Source of the DNA: Heterodera schachtii | Taxonomy: Eukaryota > Nematoda > Chromadorea > Rhabditida > Heteroderidae | Reading direction: 5' to 3' | NCBI GenBank assembly: GCA_023374025.1 | Contig: SIJG01000016.1 | Span: forward strand, 1 to 64,000 | DNA length: 64,000 nt | Part shown: in pieces, positions 1 to 12,127 of the stretch | How positions within the stretch are numbered: the stretch's first letter is position 1 | Layout: each line of letters begins with the position of its first letter | Notes under the pieces: model-generated | What the model was told of the DNA's origin: nothing | What the model saw: only the letters and a program-made list of their open reading frames with translations | The model's database searches: none | Translations under genes and position numbers: made by a program

Positions 1-22
1 ATTTGCCACCAATTGTTAAAAA

Positions 23-1579
23 GGATCGGAATACGACAAAAAATTCCAACAACTTGAGGCAGAATGGAAAAACGCAAAACAGAAGAAACATAATGAGCAG
101 CCAAAAATCGCCGACGTGTTGAACGTTACTTCATCCGGTAAAAAGGGCCATTAATTTAACTCAGTTTCATTAAATTAGGAACCATTTCTATTGTGGACAA
201 AAAAATAATGCACTACATTATCTGCACAAACGCTTCATTTAAATCAATTGACCATCCTTCGTTTCACGCTCTTATGCAACAGGAGGTTAAATGTGAAAAC
301 ATTATAGGTTTGTTTCCAGATCCATTGGTAAAAAAATAACATTTCCTAATTAAGGAAAGAAGTTTTGCCGAAAATTTACGAACGCGTTCAGGCCAAAATT
401 AGGAGTGATTTGGAACAGTGCTCAGAGTTGTCGTTCACAAGTGACTGTTGGGCCGGCACTTCCGATAATTTTATTAGGCATTTCTGTTTTATTATTATAA
501 TTTTAACTATTTTTATTTAGCCTGGCAGCGCATGGCATCGACAAAAATTGGTTTTACAAAGAGCGAATTTTGGCTGTTACAAATTTCCCTGGGGAGCACA
601 CCGGTTTAGCAATTGCGATGAAACTTCGTAGCGTTTTGGAACAATGGAGCATTGAGGCAGCAAATGTGCATTGTTTTGTCACCGACTCAGCAAAAAATAT
701 GTGTCGGGTATAAATTGACCTACAAAATTTTATCTACATAAATATTTAAGGCCTTTAAAGAAGTTGACGAAAATGGCAGTGAATTTCTCCCTTTTTTGAA
801 TGCAAATTGTGCCGCACATTTACTAAATTTGGTTGTGAAAGAAGGTTTAAGTGCCGACCTTGATATTGAAAAGCTGTTCGTGAAATGCCGTAAAATTGTT
901 GGACATTTCAAAAAGAGCAACAAAGCATTCGGAAAATTACACGAAATTCAAGAATATCTTGAAATTCCTGAACATTCCTTGCTGCAGGTATGTATACTGT
1001 TATTACATTATTGGTATTTCTTAATGAGTGTATTTTTGAGGAAGTTTCGACAAGTTGCAATTCTGGCCTGATGATGATTGAACGATTTTACGAGCAGAAA
1101 AAGGCAATCAATGAATATGCCAACCAAAACTGTGACTTTGGTCTAACTTTAACAAGCGAAGAATGGTCAATTTTGGAGGAGCTTATTGCGGGTATTCTTT
1201 TAAAGCAAAATTGGTAGAAAAATCTTAGTTTTGAAACCTGCCGAAGTGATGACCAAAGGACTGTCAAAATCGCCTATTTCTGTTGTTATTCCATACGCGA
1301 GAGTACTTCATGACGAACTTTACGAATTAAAACTTTTTTCAAAAAAAGTCGACCAAGTTCGAACAACTATGTACCATTCGTTAAGAAAACGATTTTTTGG
1401 ACTCCAAAATCAAAAGTAATAGTCAATTTTTATTGAAAATGAATTTTGCTTTAAGAGTGTACGCAGTTTCAACATTCCTTGATCCACGTTTTAAGGACCG
1501 CGTTATTTTGCCAGAAATGACAAGCAAAATGCTCATCTTCCTTAATAAGTCTCTCCCACAAATCAATTACAAATATTAG
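23..1579 (+). pseudogene. hAT-family (ZBED-type) transposase relic, spliced, 5' end outside the usable reading frame
   Basis: Conceptual splicing gives a hAT transposase: a lysine-rich linker after the lost BED finger (EQPKIADVL), then LTSDCW-like (FTSDCWAG), FISLAAHGI, VTDSAKNM, NANCAAHLLNLVV, EVSTSCNSG (family DVSTRWNS) and YAVSTFLDPRFKD. Introns read at 138-178, 478-520 (GC-AG), 708-750, 988-1040 and 1192-1228; the junction near 330-362 is not resolved. A one-base frameshift lies in the T-run near 1391-1397, because the reading frame switches between RKRF and the LDPRFKD segment. The protein stops at about 1579 before the C-terminal hAT dimerisation domain, and no BED zinc finger is visible at the left. 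The family cuts and pastes DNA with 8-bp target duplications. This copy is dead by truncation and frameshift. Confidence 0.85.
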
Positions 1580-1746
1580 CTTTATGTTATTGAATAATCA
1601 ATTTTTTGAACGATTAAATTTTTATTTCAATTTCATTAACTGATTTAAATGGACATGTTATTGTTACCAGTACTTTTATAGTTTTTCCTAAGCAATTAAT
1701 TGATTTTTCAACATTCATTTTGCTTTTTTAAAAAAATTCAAAAAAA

Positions 1747-1894
1747 TCCAGGTCCAGGCCTGGATCCAGGTCTCGAGGAGCCTGGATTTTTCCTGGACCT
1801 GGATTTTCCTGGATTTTTGTCCAGGAAATCCAGGTCCAGGTCCAACATGGAATCCAGGTCCAGGTCCAGGCTTTTTTCAAAATGTCGAGCTCTA
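1747..1894. mobile_element. CCAGG/CCTGG word-repeat island, probable hAT-type MITE remnant
   Basis: About 125 bp of alternating TCCAGG, CCTGGA and GGTCCAGG in both orientations (1747-1871). On the minus strand the island is preceded by TAGAGCTCGACATTTTG, starting at 1894, which matches the TAGAG type of hAT terminus. No 8-bp target duplication was found, so the left limit is uncertain. The peptide readings (PGPG, SRSR) are by-products of the repeat. Confidence 0.45.
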
Positions 1895-4800
1895 GTGAGA
1901 ACCCTTCGGGCCCCCGCAGTCAACCGCCTGTGGCGCTCGTCAGACGTCTTCCTCCGCCCTCCGTCTCGCCCCACTACTTGCTCCGTCTTCGCATGCTCCC
2001 TTTTGCGAAATTTAAATTGGCTTCGATTAAAATTTATCTGAATCGAATTTTTGTTCTAATTAGGGTTCGGGGTTCGGAATTTTGCAAAATAAAGGCCATA
2101 TTCGTGATCAGCGCCACAAATTACCCTAGAAAAATTGTTTTAAATGTCTTTTGAGTGCTTTTATAGTGCGGTCACTTCAGTCCCAGCTGAGTTTGGCACT
2201 CCAATTCCGGCACTTTTTCAGATTGAAAAAGGGCAAGCGCGCCCTAATTTTATTTTTCCATCCCAATTTTATGCGTTTTACATCGATTCTGACCGTTTTT
2301 AAGCAATTTTGAGTTTGGTGACTATGATCAATATTTACCAATAACATAATTACATTTTATAACATTATAAATGTTATGATTTTCGATTTACTTATTTGTA
2401 ATTTTTTTAAATATTGGAAATGTTCACTAATTATTTTTTGCTTTTTACAGGGTGACAAATAAGTAATGTCCCACTTATTTATTTGAATATCTTTAAATTA
2501 GAATTCAAAAATATATGAAAACGAAATGGGAAATTTTTGTAAAAAATAGAAAATTTATAAATATTTTAATAGGCTAAATTTTTTAAATTAGAAACATAAA
2601 CAAAAAATAAAAGATGAACTTAAAATATTTTTATTGTTTTTAATGAAATTGTATTTTATTTTTATTAAAGAAAATAGAAAATTAATTTAGAAATATAAAA
2701 TTAATATTTTGTGTATTTTTAATAAATTTATCTTGTATTTTATTAAAAAAACAATTAAAAAGAACTAAGATTAAAATTTTTAAAACATGATTTAAATCAA
2801 ATTTTTTAAACATTTATCAATGATTTTCAAATTATAATGAATAAAAAAATTTAAAAAAAAATCTCGCGAACTAATAGTCAACAATTTCCGAGTTATAACC
2901 AAGATATTTTGAGATGAAATAAATTAAATTAAATTTTTTAATAATTTTATTGAACAAATTATAATAAATTCTTTTTATTTAAATATCTTGAAATGATTAA
3001 TAAATAAGAATGAAAAATTGATTGATATGCAAAAGATTTAATAAAAGGAAATTATATAATAAAAAACGCAATTCATTGCTTGTAATATTTATGGTGAAAC
3101 ATTCATTCTGATCGATAACGAGAGAATTTTAAATAAGCCTTTTGGTAATTATTAATAAATTAACAATCAAACAAATATAATTAAAAAATATAAAATAAAC
3201 CACTTTATTTACGTGAAAATTAGAATAAAAGTAGATTTATTAATACAATTTTATACATAAATTTTTATATTTAGCATCTTTCAGGGCAGCCGAAAATTAT
3301 ATTTTGATAAAATTTTACACACAAATTATCTTTACATAAGGTAATTTAAATATGATCAAAATTTTAACCTGTTTATTGATTTTTTACATATAATAAAATA
3401 AATATTTTAAATTTATTTAAATTTAAAATTATAACTAAATTAAATAGAGATGGTTTATTCTCATATATTAGACTCCCATTTCAGAAGCACTATTCAGCCC
3501 AACTTACAAATTCGGTATAGCTTTAGTTTATATATATAATATTAATTATTTATACATTTTTTTACTAAGTATTTGTTTAGTATAATTGAAAAAAATTCTT
3601 GCCTTTCTTAATTAAATTTATTTTGTTTTAAATTTTAGGTTTTTGGAAATTTATTGGTTAACAATTAATTATCTTATTTTGAATATCATTTCGGAATTTT
3701 TCACATTATTTATGTGAATATTAATTTTAATATTTTATTAATGAGTCTATGATTTCTTTTAAAATATTCATTTAAGTTTGTTTTAAATTTATTCACCTTT
3801 GTCAAATATTCATTTTGGTGTGTTTTTTAATTTGTGTTGATTTTTATCCATGGCAATTGTCGAAGCTAAGCCTTCAGACGGTTCTGCCTTGTTTCTACGC
3901 TCATTTCATTTGTATTAAAAATATATTTTTCCATATTCTTTATTAGTAAAAAAATTATTTTTGATAATATTCGTATTTAGCCTGCTTTCATAGTGAAATA
4001 TAAAGAAAATTGAATAAATTTTAATAAAATCATAAAGTATTATTTACTAATCGCTTATTTAATTGCCTTTTTTATATTCTTAGTTTATTATCAAACCATT
4101 ATTTAATTTGTTGTAAAATATAAATTTTCATATTTTTTACTATTATTCCTTCGAAATTTGTTTATATATTAGAATAATTTTGATTTACAACTAAAACATA
4201 ATTATTTTTTTTAATTTAGACCATTTTTGAGCAATTATGTTATTAATTTCGGTGGATTAAAAAAATTAATTTACATTCTTAGAAATAAATTAAATTATTT
4301 TAGATTTATTTTTTTATAACATTGTTTGATCATCTAGCACTGCCATGTTTTAATTAGATTTTTACATATTCTGACTTATTTTGCGATATTAATGCTTTTT
4401 ATGAATATGTTTTGCAATTTTTCATTATTTTAACTGAGTTAATTTAACAATATTTTCAAATTTGTATTTTATTAAATACTCCACACTTATAAGAAAGAAC
4501 TTTCAAATAAAGTTTTTGAATAATTAATGCTTTTTGCTGTTACTCTCATAGTAGATGCAGTGTATGTATTTTACTTCAGTTGAATAGGTTTAATATTTTA
4601 CTATTTTTAATTTGTTGTATTCAAAAAGAATAAATAATAATAATAACTTTTAATATAATCTCAATATGATCATTTGTAAAAAAAAATATTTATTGATTAA
4701 ATTTAATTGTATATATAGTGAAGGTTTTATCATGTTAAATTTTTCTTTAGCTTTTTATATTTCTCATTAGCTTTGTTTATTTTATTTCTTTCAAAAAATC

Positions 4801-7800
4801 CACTTATTTGCTGATTTTATTTAGTCAATTTTGGTTTTTATAAAGTTAATAATTCTTTTAATTGAGAAAATAAGCATATTTGTTAAATTAAAGGAACAAA
4901 ATGGAACAAATAGTAAAGAATATTTACTTATAAATATAATCATATTATTACCTAAATCATAATAATATTATACTTAATTTTATTAAAAAAACTAATAGCC
5001 ATATAAAAAAATAACAAAAAAAAATTATTAAAGTGAATTCAAAAATCATTTTCTTTCTAAATTATTTTATCAGCATAAATTGAACATCTTTAAAGTAAAA
5101 TTTAAAACAAAAATAAAAATAATACAATTTTATGAAGTGTTAAAGGTAAATAAATTGTGCTTTTATTTTTGTTTTCATAAAATTTGTATTTTGAAATTTT
5201 AATCTTTGCTGACTCATGACAACTTTCTAAAATTTGTATCCAGAATTAAAAAATTAAATAATAAACTAAATAATAATTTATGTCACAATTTTAATTTGAA
5301 AATTTTTTCCAATTTTTTTCATAACATATAAACATTATTATTCCATGGGCTAATTCTCCCGGTATCCTGTTTGGCAGCTTGTTTATTAAATTACATTTAA
5401 AGTTTAATAACATTAATTTATTAAAATAATATTTAGTATTTTATATTAATATGAAAAGATTTTAATTATTAAAATTAATTCTTAAAATTCCTGTTATTTC
5501 ATTGGTAAATTATCAAATTTATTCATAAAAAAATATTAATAATTTATTTACCAATTATTATTAATCTTTAATAATAAAACAATAATAAATAAAATTATAA
5601 TATCTTATAAAAAATATTCGTTTCTTTCAAAAATTTAATTTATAAAAAATTTGAGAAGCATTTATTTGTTATTTATTTAATCCAATCAGGTTTATTTTAT
5701 TTTCATTTTTATTGAACTTTTTTTAATTTTAATATTATTATTAATTCTTAAATTTGACCTGTATAAATTTTACAAAATTATTAATCAGTTGATTCCATTT
5801 TCAAAAATTATTATTAAAATAAAAAAAATAAAAATAAATATGAAATAATTATTCAATCATTATCATATTATTAAATTATTTGAAAAATGCAAAATTAAAC
5901 ATATTTTGAAAATAGATTTTCTAAATAAAAGTTTTTTATATGAAACATATGCAAAATTAGCATCAAAATCACTTCCATCTAAATCTTGTTGTCAGGATGG
6001 ATATCTGGTCATTTTTTTTTATCAGAAAAGCCATTAAAAATACGAAATAATTCATAAATAATACAATAAAAGGATTAACATATTTGTAAATAAAATAAAG
6101 TAGCTACTGAAAGGAGTAAACAATTAATTAATAATTTATTAATTCTTTATAACGAAGGAATAATAACCTTGAAAAAATAAAATATAAAAAAATTAAGATT
6201 TAAAAATTATTTTTTAATTATCTATCTATTATAAGAAATTGCAAAAAAGTAGAGTTATTTGCTTATTTCTTAGCTATGAAAAAAATTACTAATAATTAAT
6301 TCATCAATCAAATGAAAATTAAATTTTCATCTTTCTTTTATAAAAATTTTTTATACGTTAAATATATTTATTGATGCACAGACAGTGGAAAATTTACGGC
6401 ACAAACAGATTATCGCCCGTGAGAATTAAATATTTTAGGAAGCAGAATTAGTGAGCTACTAAAATATAGCACAGAAAATTAAAAAAATTAAATACTTAAT
6501 GTCACTTAAAAATGTAAAAGACTAATAAATTTAAAATTAAATTAAATTAATTACAAGTATTGTTTTCTCATATGTTAAATTATTTGTTTGGGGATAATAA
6601 AAAAATTAACAATTTATAACTTTTAAATTTTTAAAATTTAAATGTAAAAATTAATTTATTAAAAATAATAATAAGTTTCTAAATGCATCATAAGAGATTT
6701 AATTAAAATTTTGCTAAAAATATAGAAATTTAGAGAACATTCATAAATTTTTATAGTTTATATTTTGAATTTTTAAGATTTTTATTGCAATTTTCTTAAA
6801 AAAAAACCTCCTTTTCCGTTAACTCACTGTAAAAAATAATTTGCAATCATCATAAAAAGATTTTTAAATAATTTGCAATCATCATAAAAAGATTTTTTCA
6901 AGATTTCATAATTTATTTAATTTTTAAATGAGAAATTCGAAGATTTATTTAATTATTATTTAAACATCGGAAATAAAAAATAAAAAATTAATTTAGAAGT
7001 AAATAGAAATGAAAAAGAAAGAAGCATTATTACTTTTTTAAAACACTTTTTAAATTATTGGACTAAAAGAAAAAACGACCAATGATAAATATATAGAATT
7101 TATATATACAATTGATTGAATAACAAGTATTATTTATTTAATATTAAAACCAACTAAATTTATTTTAAGAAACATTTTTCGGAAAATTTTCATTTGCATG
7201 TTTTCGTTTTTTTATAACAATTTTAATATTTAATGAGTATAATTTAATATCAAAATAAAAATGAAAATAAAAAACATTATTTATAATTTATTAATTTATA
7301 TATTTTCTTTATTATTACAAATCTTTTACATTTTTTCGTAAAAGATGTTATTTATCTTATTTTTTAAAAAATTTCGTGCTATTATATTTTAATAATTTAT
7401 TATTATTCTACTTCTATTATAAATTTTAACGAGCCAGTATTTGATTGCTTAAATTTCTCAATTAACAGTGATTCAAAAAATTCATTTATTCAAAAACAAA
7501 TTTTATCGCATTCTCTGATTTAATATAAAAATTTCGCCAAAAATAAAAGAAAATATAAAATAAATTGCCATATGTAAAATAAAAACACGTAAATTTATTT
7601 ATTTTTTTAATTACAGAAGAAATTTAATAATGAATTAATAAATTTATTTATTTTAATTCATAACTAAATTAAAAAAATAATATTAAATGAATTAAACTAT
7701 AATAATTTTTTTAAGCAATTTGAAAAAACGAATAGTTTCAATACACGAAGCATCACATTGCGATCCATTGCGCCATGTGAAATTTATATATTATCACATA

Positions 7801-8454
7801 AATTTTCATATAGTGATGTCATCATAAATTTTTATAATTCAAAAAGTAATTGAAACAAATTTATATTTAAAAAATACATGAAACATTAAATTGTATTTAA
7901 TATAAAGAGTTTCACAAAATTTAAAAAGGTAATAGTTTAATTAAAAATATTTTTAATATTGTTGAACGAAAACACAACTTAAAAATCAATAATGTGAAAA
8001 AAAATAATGAAAATATTAAATTCTTTAAATTGTAAGCCAAAAAAATAAAACCAAAAATAATAAGATAAATAATTTACCTTATTATAATTGACAAGAAAAA
8101 TAATTCTCAGTAAATAAATCATTCAAATAATAAAAAGAAGAATGAAACAAAAATAACAATTATTTGATTTTATTTGTTTTATTAAAAATTTAAAACGAAT
8201 ATGATGGATTATGATTTTCATTTGAATTATCTGAAAAAAGTTCTTCAATTACTTTTAATAACATCATGCTATCAAAATAAAAATCATGGTTAAAAAAATA
8301 TGTTTTTAAGAAAAAAAAATTAAAAAACTCCAACCTCGACCCTTACATTTGTCTCACAATCACCAAAAAAAGAGATCATCAGCAGAACAGTTAAGCATTA
8401 AAAGGTGAATTTTTTTAGTCTTTCAAATTCATCTAATTTTGGAAAAAAATTTCA
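1895..8454. other. AT-rich stretch without recognisable genes
   Basis: The first 250 bp are a little GC-richer (CCGCCTGTGGCGCTCG near 1926 and GTCCCAGCTGAGTTTGG near 2180) and may be old transposon debris. From about 2300 it is almost pure A/T with dense stops in all frames. I see no RNA gene or promoter. One short tandem duplication at 6836-6898 is listed separately. Confidence 0.7.
6836..6898. repeat. Two-copy tandem repeat, 32-bp period
   Basis: The unit containing TTGCAATCATCATAAAAAGA occurs twice in tandem, starting at 6841 and 6873, with almost no divergence. It looks like a recent slippage duplication. Confidence 0.85.
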
Positions 8455-8597
8455 CCTTTTCGCCTTTCGCAAGTTTCGCATTTTTCGCTTTTTTTTGGGC
8501 ATTTCACTTTCGCCTTTTCGCTTTCGCTTTTTATTTTACTTTCGCAAATTTCGCTTTTCGCCTTTCGCTTTTTATTTTTCAATTTGCAACATCCCTG
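8455..8597. mobile_element. TTTCGC word-repeat island with a CAGGG-type end
   Basis: TTTCGC/TTTTCGC words repeat in one orientation with irregular spacing. On the minus strand the island starts with CAGGGATGTTGCAAATTG (from 8597), a typical hAT-like terminus. The opposite terminus and a target duplication were not found, so this may be one end of a truncated element. Confidence 0.45.
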
Positions 8598-8896
8598 ATG
8601 TCTAGGCCGGTCATTCATGTACAGATTTGACCGGTATCGGTTTGAATTTTGATTAATAAATCTGAAAATTAAAGATAAAATAACATTTAATTTGTTTTTT
8701 ATTTTTTTTATAAACCAATTAAAATTAAAATTTTTAATTTCGTAAATTTACGTCAGTCAATAATTTATAAAGACTTTTAAATTTTTATTTAATACATTAA
8801 TCATAATATTTAACTTTATTGAAATAAAACGATTGAGCTTATTTATTCCAATTAGAACAAACAAAATACTGTAATTACAAGAACAAATCAGAAAAT

Positions 8897-9099
8897 TTAA
8901 AATAAAAACATATCTGAATCAAATCCTATCAAAAAATGGTAAATAATTAAAAATTTACAAAAATAAATAAATAAATTAAAAATTATATTTTTATTTAAAT
9001 TTTTTGTGATTTAATCAAAAAAACTTATTCAATATTCATGTTTGTTCGAATAACATTATGTTTTTATGTTTGACTCACATGTGATTTTTTTTATCTAAT
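8897..9099. repeat. Left copy of the 203-bp direct repeat flanking the LINE
   Basis: Nearly identical to 12901-13104: I count one substitution (CATATCTG versus CATATATG) and one T more or fewer in a T-run. It begins TTAAAATAAAAACATAT and ends at TTTATCTAAT. The two copies sit exactly at the ends of the LINE, so they read as a target-site duplication rather than LTRs: they are plain AT-rich genomic DNA with no promoter or terminal TG/CA. Confidence 0.85.
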
Positions 9100-9302
9100 T
9101 TAATTTAATTTATCGAGCAAACCAAAGGCACATTAGTGCTCTTATATGGTGCCAAAAAGAAAACAACAAATAAAGTTGATCAAATAAAAAATACAAAATG
9201 AAAACCGTAATAAAAAAAAAAAATGAATAAAAATAAATCAATCAAATGTTAAAAATTCACAGGTGATAAAAATATAGTGTAAATATGGCAACATGGAAAA
9301 TC

Positions 9303-11588
9303 CTACTCAGAACTCATTGCTTTTAGCAAACCCCTGAATTCCTTTGCCTTATTAATTTGCACCGCTACCACTGGAAGATTATTCCAGTTTTTTACTATTC
9401 TATTGAAAAAATTATTTTGAGTTTTGGCCTTGTGACGCTTTACTCGTAAAAGTAAAGGCCTCCTGGGCCTTTCTGAGAAAAAGAAATTTTTCTCAGCTTC
9501 AAGGCTGGTGAAACCTTTAATTATTTTAAAAGCTGTTGTTAAATCATTGATTTTTCTTCTTTCTTCCAATTTGTGTAAACCCGTGATTTTAAGTCTTTCC
9601 ATATATTTTTTGTACACAAATCCACATTTTCGAAAAGCTTTTCTTGTGAAAAATTTTTGTACCCGCTCAATTTTGTCTATATCTTTTTTTAAATTAGGGT
9701 TCCAAACTTCGGTAGCGTATTCTAATTGAGGTCGTACAAAAGTTTTATAAGCTGCTGTTAGAGTCTTTATTTCCCTGCTTTTCAACACTCTCAAAATCTG
9801 AAAGCTTCTAAGATATGCGTTTCGTATAATTTTGCTTATATGTTCTGAAAAATTAAGCTTCGAGTCAATTAAAATTCCCAAGTCACGAACATTATCCGAT
9901 TCTGAAATCTTTTTTGAGTTAATAAAATATTCTTTTTTCATATTATTTTTCCCTAAATATAAAACAAAACATTTTTCAGTTGAAATTTCTAACCCATTTA
10001 TTTTTGACCATTTTTCCAAAGCCTCAATTGCTTTATCCAACTGATTCGAATGGTCATCATTTTCATGGGCATAATATAATTTAACATCATCGGCATACAT
10101 TTTTATGCCAACTGATGCCGCTTCATTTGTAATAAAGGACGGCAGATCATTTATAAAAATTAAAAAGAGTAATGGCCCTAAGACACTTCCCTGGGGCACT
10201 CCTGAAAATATTCTAAAACTTTCTGACAATTCTTCGCCAATTTTAACCTTAAAACACCGATTTTTTAAAAAGTTAGTTAAAAAATTATGAATTTTTCCTT
10301 CAATTCCAATCTTTTTGATTTTTTGAAGTAATAAATCAATTGGAACAGAATCAAACGCCTTGACAAAATCAATATAGATTATGTCAATTTGTTGATTCTT
10401 TTGTATAGAATTATATATATCGTCCATCATTTTTAATATTTGGGTTGTAGTCGATCTATTTTTTAAAAACCCAAATTGTTCTTTATCAAAGAATCTTGTA
10501 CTGTTCAGAAATTCTAAAATTTTGCTACTCAAAATTCTTTCGAAAACTCTACAGACGGTGCTGGTTAATGACACCGGCCTGTAATTTAATGGATCAGTTT
10601 TTTCGCCTTTTTTGAAAATTGGTACCACTAATGATGTTCGCCAAATTTCCGGAATTTGACCGGAATCCAAAATTAGCCTAAATATATCTGCTAATATTTT
10701 TGTAATTGGTTCTGCACAATTTTTTAATAAAATGTAGGGAACATTATCTGGTGAAGTGGAATTACGCCGGGGAAGTCTTTTTAATATATTCCAAATTATG
10801 CCAGCGTTCAATTCAATGTCAGAAAGCTTAGTCTTATTCTGTGTTGATTGAGTTTGTGGACCATTAACAATTGATTTTCTTAAAAATGACTTTTGAAATA
10901 TTTCTGCTAATATCTTACATTTTTGTACATCGCTGGAAAACATATTTCCAGCACTATCAATTAAAGTAGGTATTTCGTTGACTTTTGAAAGTTTATTTCG
11001 AATAAATTTGTTAACTGAATTTTGCCCCTGGGAAATAATTTTTGACTCTTGTTCATTTCTGAATTGATTTAATTGTTTCTTCATTTCCCTTGAAATAATT
11101 TTGTAATTTAAACTGAGATCACTTTTTTCCGGGAATTTTTTTACAAGCTTATGCAAACGTAATTTCTCTGAAAATAAGTCTCTTATTTTTTGAGGGTATG
11201 ATTGTTTTATTATCGATTTTAGAGGTCTATTGGGTATAAAAGTATCATATAATTTCAGCACTTTATTTAAGAATTCTTTATATTTTTGATCAACGGTGTA
11301 CACTTGGTTTATTGATAAATCAATCCGATTTTCAAGTATCGCCCGACTTAATTTCAAAAAATTAATATTTTTAAAATCTCTTCTAAAAATTCTAGGATTT
11401 TTGTGACTGAATTTTTCTTTTATTTTAAATCCGACCATTTTGTGATCGGAAGTTGAAAAGTTCTCAAGTACTGTTAAATCATTGATTAATTCTAATTTAC
11501 TGGTAATTACTAAATCTAAAATTGCTTTTTCTCTGGTTGGTTCTTTAACATGCTGTATCAATTGTTTTTGGTCCATAAACTCAATCAA
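9303..11588 (-). CDS. LINE ORF2, reverse transcriptase part
   Basis: About 761 residues. The first ~60 are the C-terminal end of the endonuclease (DLVITSK, SDHKMVGF). The reverse transcriptase follows: PVSLTSTVCRVFERI, FGFLKNRSTTTQ, IIYIDFVKAFDSVP (motif A aspartate), GVPQGSVLGPLLF, and the catalytic box MYADDVKLYYA (motif C). The C-terminal part carries the CR1/Jockey signature of RPQLEYATEVWNP and KIERVQKFFTRKAF. The frame is uninterrupted to the stop at 9303, so only the upstream frameshift stands between this copy and an intact ORF2. Confidence 0.92.
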   Translation of the reverse strand: MIEFMDQKQLIQHVKEPTREKAILDLVITSKLELINDLTVLENFSTSDHKMVGFKIKEKFSHKNPRIFRRDFKNINFLKLSRAILENRIDLSINQVYTVDQKYKEFLNKVLKLYDTFIPNRPLKSIIKQSYPQKIRDLFSEKLRLHKLVKKFPEKSDLSLNYKIISREMKKQLNQFRNEQESKIISQGQNSVNKFIRNKLSKVNEIPTLIDSAGNMFSSDVQKCKILAEIFQKSFLRKSIVNGPQTQSTQNKTKLSDIELNAGIIWNILKRLPRRNSTSPDNVPYILLKNCAEPITKILADIFRLILDSGQIPEIWRTSLVVPIFKKGEKTDPLNYRPVSLTSTVCRVFERILSSKILEFLNSTRFFDKEQFGFLKNRSTTTQILKMMDDIYNSIQKNQQIDIIYIDFVKAFDSVPIDLLLQKIKKIGIEGKIHNFLTNFLKNRCFKVKIGEELSESFRIFSGVPQGSVLGPLLFLIFINDLPSFITNEAASVGIKMYADDVKLYYAHENDDHSNQLDKAIEALEKWSKINGLEISTEKCFVLYLGKNNMKKEYFINSKKISESDNVRDLGILIDSKLNFSEHISKIIRNAYLRSFQILRVLKSREIKTLTAAYKTFVRPQLEYATEVWNPNLKKDIDKIERVQKFFTRKAFRKCGFVYKKYMERLKITGLHKLEERRKINDLTTAFKIIKGFTSLEAEKNFFFSERPRRPLLLRVKRHKAKTQNNFFNRIVKNWNNLPVVAVQINKAKEFRGLLKAMSSE

Positions 11589-12127
11589 TTAGACACCAGA
11601 TCATTTATTTTTTTAACCTTATTTTCATCCCATAATATATTTGGGATATTAAAATCACCACAGAAGATGATATTTTCAGAATCGCTCTGGTCAGAAATGA
11701 ATTTGAGCAGCTTTTTAGTATTATGAACTGTACAATTTGGTGGACGATATATATTTATAATTTGAATTGGTTTTTTAAAAAGTAGTTTAACGTGAATGAT
11801 TTCGCTTTGGAATTTTGTCCCAGAGAAAAGTGTCAGATAAGGGATAGTTGATTTTAATAGAATTGCCGATCCTCCGCCCTTTTTATCATTTCGGCTTGCA
11901 AGAATTATTTCGTATTTACCATTTATCGTAAGTTCTGATTCCACTGTATTTCTGGAGTTTAACCAGGTCTCATTGATCAGAATTATAGAAGGATCATATT
12001 TTTGAATTATATGTTCTAAATCAGCTATTTTATTTGTTATCGATCGGGCGTTTATTAATAGGCAAGAAATCCAAGGATTTTTTTCTCCTTTATTCCTTAT
12101 TTTTTTGTTTGGTTTGCTCTCGTATCC
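11585..12127 (-). CDS. LINE ORF2, N-terminal endonuclease part
   Basis: The open frame runs directly on from the ORF1 stop. It shows the exonuclease-endonuclease-phosphatase signatures in order: LLINARSITNK, IILINETWL (catalytic Glu), KGGGSAILLK, IINIYRPP and IIFCGDFNIP. This is the domain that nicks the target DNA. The frame closes with TGA at 11585-11587, one base out of register with the reverse transcriptase frame, and the missing end of the domain (PTREKAILDLVIT, STSDHKMV) lies in that next frame. A single-base deletion near 11588 explains it. Confidence 0.85.
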   Translation of the reverse strand, partial: GYESKPNKKIRNKGEKNPWISCLLINARSITNKIADLEHIIQKYDPSIILINETWLNSRNTVESELTINGKYEIILASRNDKKGGGSAILLKSTIPYLTLFSGTKFQSEIIHVKLLFKKPIQIINIYRPPNCTVHNTKKLLKFISDQSDSENIIFCGDFNIPNILWDENKVKKINDLVSN

